Positions 16,917 through 20,125 of a DNA stretch of 20,125 nucleotides are shown here, one piece after another (position 1 is the stretch's first letter; every line of letters starts with the position of its first letter). The notes below the pieces were generated by a model. The model worked only from the letters and a program-made list of their open reading frames with translations. It did no database searches and had not been told where the DNA came from. This DNA comes from Thermodesulfobacteriota bacterium (GTDB lineage: Bacteria > Desulfobacterota > Desulfobacteria > Desulfobacterales > RPRI01): positions 1 through 20,125 of the forward strand of contig JAUPLM010000066.1 in NCBI GenBank assembly GCA_030836965.1, read 5' to 3'. The position numbers were made by a program, and so were the translations under genes.

Positions 16917-16948
16917 TTGTAACTATTCTGACTCCTGAGCAGTTACAA
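16917..16948. repeat. 8-bp inverted repeat upstream of rseP
   Basis: TTGTAACT (16917-16924) and AGTTACAA (16941-16948) are perfect inverted arms separated by 16 bp, so their centres are 24 bp apart. A perfect TATAAT follows at 16957-16962, 18 bp before the rseP start. No good -35 is seen at the right spacing. It may be an operator or an RNA hairpin. Confidence 0.45.
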
Positions 16949-16979
16949 GATTTGCATATAATAATGAAAGAAATAATAT

Positions 16980-18047
16980 ATGAGCACAGATATTTTCGCA
17001 TTTGTTATAGTTCTCGGTATTTTGGTATTTTTCCATGAGTTCGGCCATTTTATTATGGCCAGGCTCTTTGGGGTAGGAGTAGAAAAGTTCTCCCTTGGTT
17101 TCGGACCGAGGCTGTTCGGGAAAAAAGTCGGGATTACCGATTACCGTGTTTCAGCGGTACCTCTCGGCGGATATGTTAAAATGGTCGGCGAAGAACCCGA
17201 TTCGGATGTCGCCCCTGCGGATATACCTGTTTCCTTTACCCATAAGCATGTTTTTAAAAGGATGATAATTGTTGCCGCCGGACCGCTCTTTAACCTTATT
17301 CTTGCCGTAATGATTTTTTTTGTGATTTTCCTGATATCAGGGACATTCATTCTGAAGCCCGTAGTCGGGACCGTTGAGCAGGATTCTCCGGCCGCAAAGG
17401 CCGGGATCGTAAAGGGAGACCTTATTGAATCGATTGACGGAACACCCGTTACGAACTGGGAAGAGATGGCAGAAATCATATCCGGCAGTGATGGTAAACG
17501 GCTATCGGTTTCGGTCATGAGAAACGGTGAAGCATTAAAACTTGATATTTTGCCGGAGCTTAAGACGGCAAAAAATATTTTTGGTGAAGATATAAAGCGT
17601 TATGCAATGGGAATTGCCTCAGCGGGAGATTTCTATTCAAAAGAGCTGAATCCGTTTGAAGCATTATATGAAAGCATAAGACAGACCTATAAAATTACTT
17701 ATCTGACGGTTGTAAGCATTGTAAAGCTCATACAGGGTAGTTTATCTGCAAAAACCCTTGGCGGTCCGATAATGATAGCTGAAATGGCAGGACAGCAGGC
17801 AAGAGAGGGCATTGCCAATCTTGCTTTTTTTATAGCGCTGTTAAGTATTAACCTTGCGGTGCTCAATTTCCTTCCGATCCCCGTTCTTGACGGCGGGCAT
17901 CTGCTTTTCTTTTTTATCGAGGCCGTTATCGGGAAACCGGTCAATACGAAGATGCGTGAAATAGCCCAGCAGGTTGGAATTTTTGTCCTGATTGTTCTTA
18001 TGATTTATGTTTTTTATAACGACATTACGCGGATTTTTTTCAGCTAA
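16980..18047 (+). CDS. rseP: site-2 protease family zinc metalloprotease RseP
   Basis: RseP cuts membrane-bound substrates inside the inner membrane, such as anti-sigma factors of the RseA type and remnant signal peptides. The 355 residues are shorter than E. coli RseP (about 450) because there is one PDZ domain (about 125-190) instead of two. The first membrane helix contains the zinc motif HEFGH (19-23). NFLPIPVLDGGH (296-307) gives the third zinc ligand, Asp304. GFGPRLFGKK and YRVSAVPLGGYVKM (55-68) form the membrane-associated beta loop. The start ATG 16980 has only a weak GAAAG upstream. It closes the uppS-cdsA-dxr-rseP run, though a terminator candidate and a possible promoter precede it. 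The partner sigma and anti-sigma genes are not in this window. Confidence 0.95.
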   Translation: MSTDIFAFVIVLGILVFFHEFGHFIMARLFGVGVEKFSLGFGPRLFGKKVGITDYRVSAVPLGGYVKMVGEEPDSDVAPADIPVSFTHKHVFKRMIIVAAGPLFNLILAVMIFFVIFLISGTFILKPVVGTVEQDSPAAKAGIVKGDLIESIDGTPVTNWEEMAEIISGSDGKRLSVSVMRNGEALKLDILPELKTAKNIFGEDIKRYAMGIASAGDFYSKELNPFEALYESIRQTYKITYLTVVSIVKLIQGSLSAKTLGGPIMIAEMAGQQAREGIANLAFFIALLSINLAVLNFLPIPVLDGGHLLFFFIEAVIGKPVNTKMREIAQQVGIFVLIVLMIYVFYNDITRIFFS

Positions 18048-18113
18048 CCCTTTTCCCGCAATTAACCGGGCGAAGCATCATATAATACCATCATAATTTA
18101 AAATGAAAAGATT

Positions 18114-20125
18114 ATGCCCTACAGACTTGAAATTGCATTAAAACCGAATATGCTTGACGCCGAGGGCGAAGGGATACGCCATAAAGCGAAAGATTATTTC
18201 GGAATTGAACTTACAAAGGTCCGGACGATTTCTGTCGTAACTATCGATGCCGCTTTTACCGATAGTCAGCTTGATATTATTAAGTCCGATATTTTTACAA
18301 ACCCTGTCATACAGATTTCATCATATGCTCCGCTGCCTGTTGAATTCGACTGGGTTATATGGGTCGGCTACAGGCCGGGTGTCAGGGATAATCCCGGAAG
18401 CACCGCAGTCGAGGCTATAGAGGATATCCTTCGAAAGAAATTGGCCCGGAACGAGGCGGTATACACATCAAAACGGTATTGTATTACCGGTATTAACCTT
18501 GTCCGGAAAGACATTGAAAGAATTGCCGGGGAACTTCTGGCAAATGATATAATTCAGCAGTCGAAAATCTATTCAAAGAGTGACTGGGACAGCTCCACCG
18601 GTATCGGTTATATTATTCCGAAGGTTATTCTGAACCACGTTCCTACTGTTTCGTCAATTTCAATAGACAGCGATGAAACCTTAAAAACAATTAGCGATGA
18701 ACGTAATCTTGCCCTCAATCCTAATGATATTCCTACTATCAGGGACTATTTTCTGAGAAAGGATGTTCTGGCTGCACGCGCCCTGAAGGGTTTGTCTGAG
18801 CCTACAGACATTGAGCTTGAATATATTTCCCAGGCAAGAAGCGATCATTGCAACCATAACACATTCAGGGGCATGTTCCGGTATACGGATCTTGAAACCG
18901 GTAATTCAGAAACTGTCGATAATCTTTTCAAGACGTGTATCGAGGCGCCTACCCTTTATCTTAAGGGCAAAAAACCATGGGTTGTATCCGTATTATGGGA
19001 TAATGCCGGGGCCGGGCTTTTTGATGACAACCACTATTATGTCATAACCGGAGAAACGCATAATTCACCGTCCAACATGGAAGCTTATGGCGGAGCGATT
19101 ACGGGAATTGTGGGAGTCTATCGCGATCCTTTAGGAACAGGAAAAGGCTCAAAGCTTATTATGGGAAGTTACGGATTCTGTGTCGGCGAGAGAGATTATG
19201 ACGGTCCGCTTACGCCACGTCTTCATCCGAGGCGGCTTCTTGACGGAGTTATCGAAGGAGTCAGGGACGGCGGAAATAAAAGCGGAATCCCCACACCGTA
19301 TGGCCAGGTTCTTTTCCATAAGGGATATATGGGAAAATGTCTTGTCTTTGTAACCGCTCTTGGAATAATGCCGGCTGTAATAAAGGGAGAACCTGCCGAA
19401 CAGAAGAAAACTTCACCCGGAGATCTTGTTATCATGTGCGGCGGCAGGGTGGGAAAAGACGGAATACACGGGGTTACGGCTTCTTCCGAGGTTTTTTCCG
19501 AGAATACGCCGGCAGGCCATGTTCAAATAGGCGATCCCTACACCCAGAAAAAGATGCACGATTTTCTCCTTGAGGCGCGTGATGAAGGACTTATAACATT
19601 TATTACCGATAACGGAGGAGGAGGACTTTCATCCTCAATAGGTGAATCGGCCCGTTATTCGAACGGGTGCGAAATAGAGCTCGAAAAAGTTCCATTAAAA
19701 TACGAAGGTCTTGACCAGTGGGAGATTTGGGTTTCAGAATCACAAGAGCGGATGACTGTCGCTGTGAAACCTGAGGATCTTAACAGGTTCATGGAGCTTT
19801 CTGCAAAACATGCCGTTGAAAGCACATCTATCGGCAGATATACCGACTCCGGAAAGATTCATATCAAATACGATGATAAAACCTGCGCCTATGTTGATCT
19901 GGATCTGCTTGCTGCTGGTTTCCCGCAGTGGGAATTTGACGCGGTCTGGCAGCCGCCTGAAAGACGCGGCATGTTTGAACCGGTTATAAAGGAACCCCGG
20001 GAATATAATAATCTCCTCCTTGATATTTTATCTCGCCCAAATATCTGTTCAAAGGAATGGATCTGCAGGCAGTATGACCATGAAGTGCAGGGTGGGAGCG
20101 TTATAAAGCCGCTTGTGGGTGCAGA
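18114..20125 (+). CDS. purL: phosphoribosylformylglycinamidine synthase, PurSL-type, partial (3' end outside window)
   Basis: FGAM synthase converts FGAR to FGAM with ATP and glutamine-derived ammonia in purine synthesis. The frame runs from ATG 18114 to the edge, 670 residues. Two PurS-like units come first: one about 1-70 (LEIALKPNMLDAEG to NPVI) and a second about 79-150 (GYRPGVRDNPG to LLANDIIQ). Then come the linker with YISQARSDHCNHNTFRG, TGETHNSPSNMEAYGGAITG (312-331), GDLVIMCGGRVGKDGIHG, QIGDPYTQKK (471-480), TDNGGGGLSSS (498-508) and SESQERM (541-547), all in the order expected for the PurL ATPase half. The second AIRS-like domain and any glutaminase lie beyond the window. A fused or a separate purQ is undecided. 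The ribosome-binding site is weak. Confidence 0.94.
   Translation, partial: MPYRLEIALKPNMLDAEGEGIRHKAKDYFGIELTKVRTISVVTIDAAFTDSQLDIIKSDIFTNPVIQISSYAPLPVEFDWVIWVGYRPGVRDNPGSTAVEAIEDILRKKLARNEAVYTSKRYCITGINLVRKDIERIAGELLANDIIQQSKIYSKSDWDSSTGIGYIIPKVILNHVPTVSSISIDSDETLKTISDERNLALNPNDIPTIRDYFLRKDVLAARALKGLSEPTDIELEYISQARSDHCNHNTFRGMFRYTDLETGNSETVDNLFKTCIEAPTLYLKGKKPWVVSVLWDNAGAGLFDDNHYYVITGETHNSPSNMEAYGGAITGIVGVYRDPLGTGKGSKLIMGSYGFCVGERDYDGPLTPRLHPRRLLDGVIEGVRDGGNKSGIPTPYGQVLFHKGYMGKCLVFVTALGIMPAVIKGEPAEQKKTSPGDLVIMCGGRVGKDGIHGVTASSEVFSENTPAGHVQIGDPYTQKKMHDFLLEARDEGLITFITDNGGGGLSSSIGESARYSNGCEIELEKVPLKYEGLDQWEIWVSESQERMTVAVKPEDLNRFMELSAKHAVESTSIGRYTDSGKIHIKYDDKTCAYVDLDLLAAGFPQWEFDAVWQPPERRGMFEPVIKEPREYNNLLLDILSRPNICSKEWICRQYDHEVQGGSVIKPLVGA

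Noticed and set aside
18811..19047. Alternative-frame open reading frame inside the PurL gene
   Set aside because: The purL frame is continuous and motif-rich across this stretch; the other frame has no motif.

Overview
This is about 20 kb of bacterial core chromosome of moderate-to-low GC. Gene content and order fit a Gram-negative member of the Desulfobacterota (former Deltaproteobacteria, Desulfobacterales-like). The clues are the set rho-rpmE-prfA-prmC, the run rpsB-tsf-pyrH-frr-uppS-cdsA-dxr-rseP, an FGAM synthase that begins with PurS-like sequence, and an adenylate kinase with an asparagine-containing P-loop. The taxonomic call is inference from recalled family and synteny knowledge, not a database result.

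Layout. Everything from 1 to about 6.6 kb is on the minus strand and everything from about 7.0 kb to the end is on the plus strand, diverging from a 0.4 kb AT-rich region between the tRNA nucleotidyltransferase gene and rho. (i) 1-2365, minus: a three-gene surface-glycan group (GT-B glycosyltransferase, FkbM-type methyltransferase, second SAM methyltransferase cut by the window edge). (ii) 2448-2523, minus: tRNA-Arg(CCG) with an encoded CCA end, directly downstream of folC. (iii) 2542-6591, minus: folC, rpsU, adk and a CCA-adding-type nucleotidyltransferase with an HD domain; a terminator separates rpsU from folC, and promoter candidates lie upstream of adk and rpsU. (iv) 6999-10705, plus: rho, rpmE, a strong terminator, then prfA overlapping prmC. 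(v) 11073-18047, plus: rpsB, tsf, pyrH, frr, uppS, cdsA, dxr, rseP, linking translation, UMP supply, undecaprenyl and phospholipid precursors, MEP isoprenoid synthesis and site-2 membrane proteolysis. (vi) 18114-end, plus: a purSL-type FGAM synthase gene that runs off the right edge.

How the parts work together. Most genes serve translation (tRNA and its 3' end, S21, S2, L31, EF-Ts, RF1, the RF1 methylase, ribosome recycling factor) or supply precursors for envelope and nucleotide synthesis (Adk, PyrH, PurSL, FolC, UppS, CdsA, Dxr). Dxr makes the MEP-pathway precursor that UppS extends to undecaprenyl diphosphate. CdsA makes CDP-diacylglycerol for phospholipids.

I found no CRISPR array, transposase, integrase, phage gene, toxin-antitoxin pair or recognisable defence system. 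The less ordinary signals are all non-coding or domain-level: a two-copy intergenic repeat upstream of rpmE and in the rpsB upstream region, alternative hairpins abutting the rpsB promoter, a terminator just before prfA, palindromes near the rpsU and rseP starts, the Adk variant, and a tandem PurS-like N-terminus on PurL.
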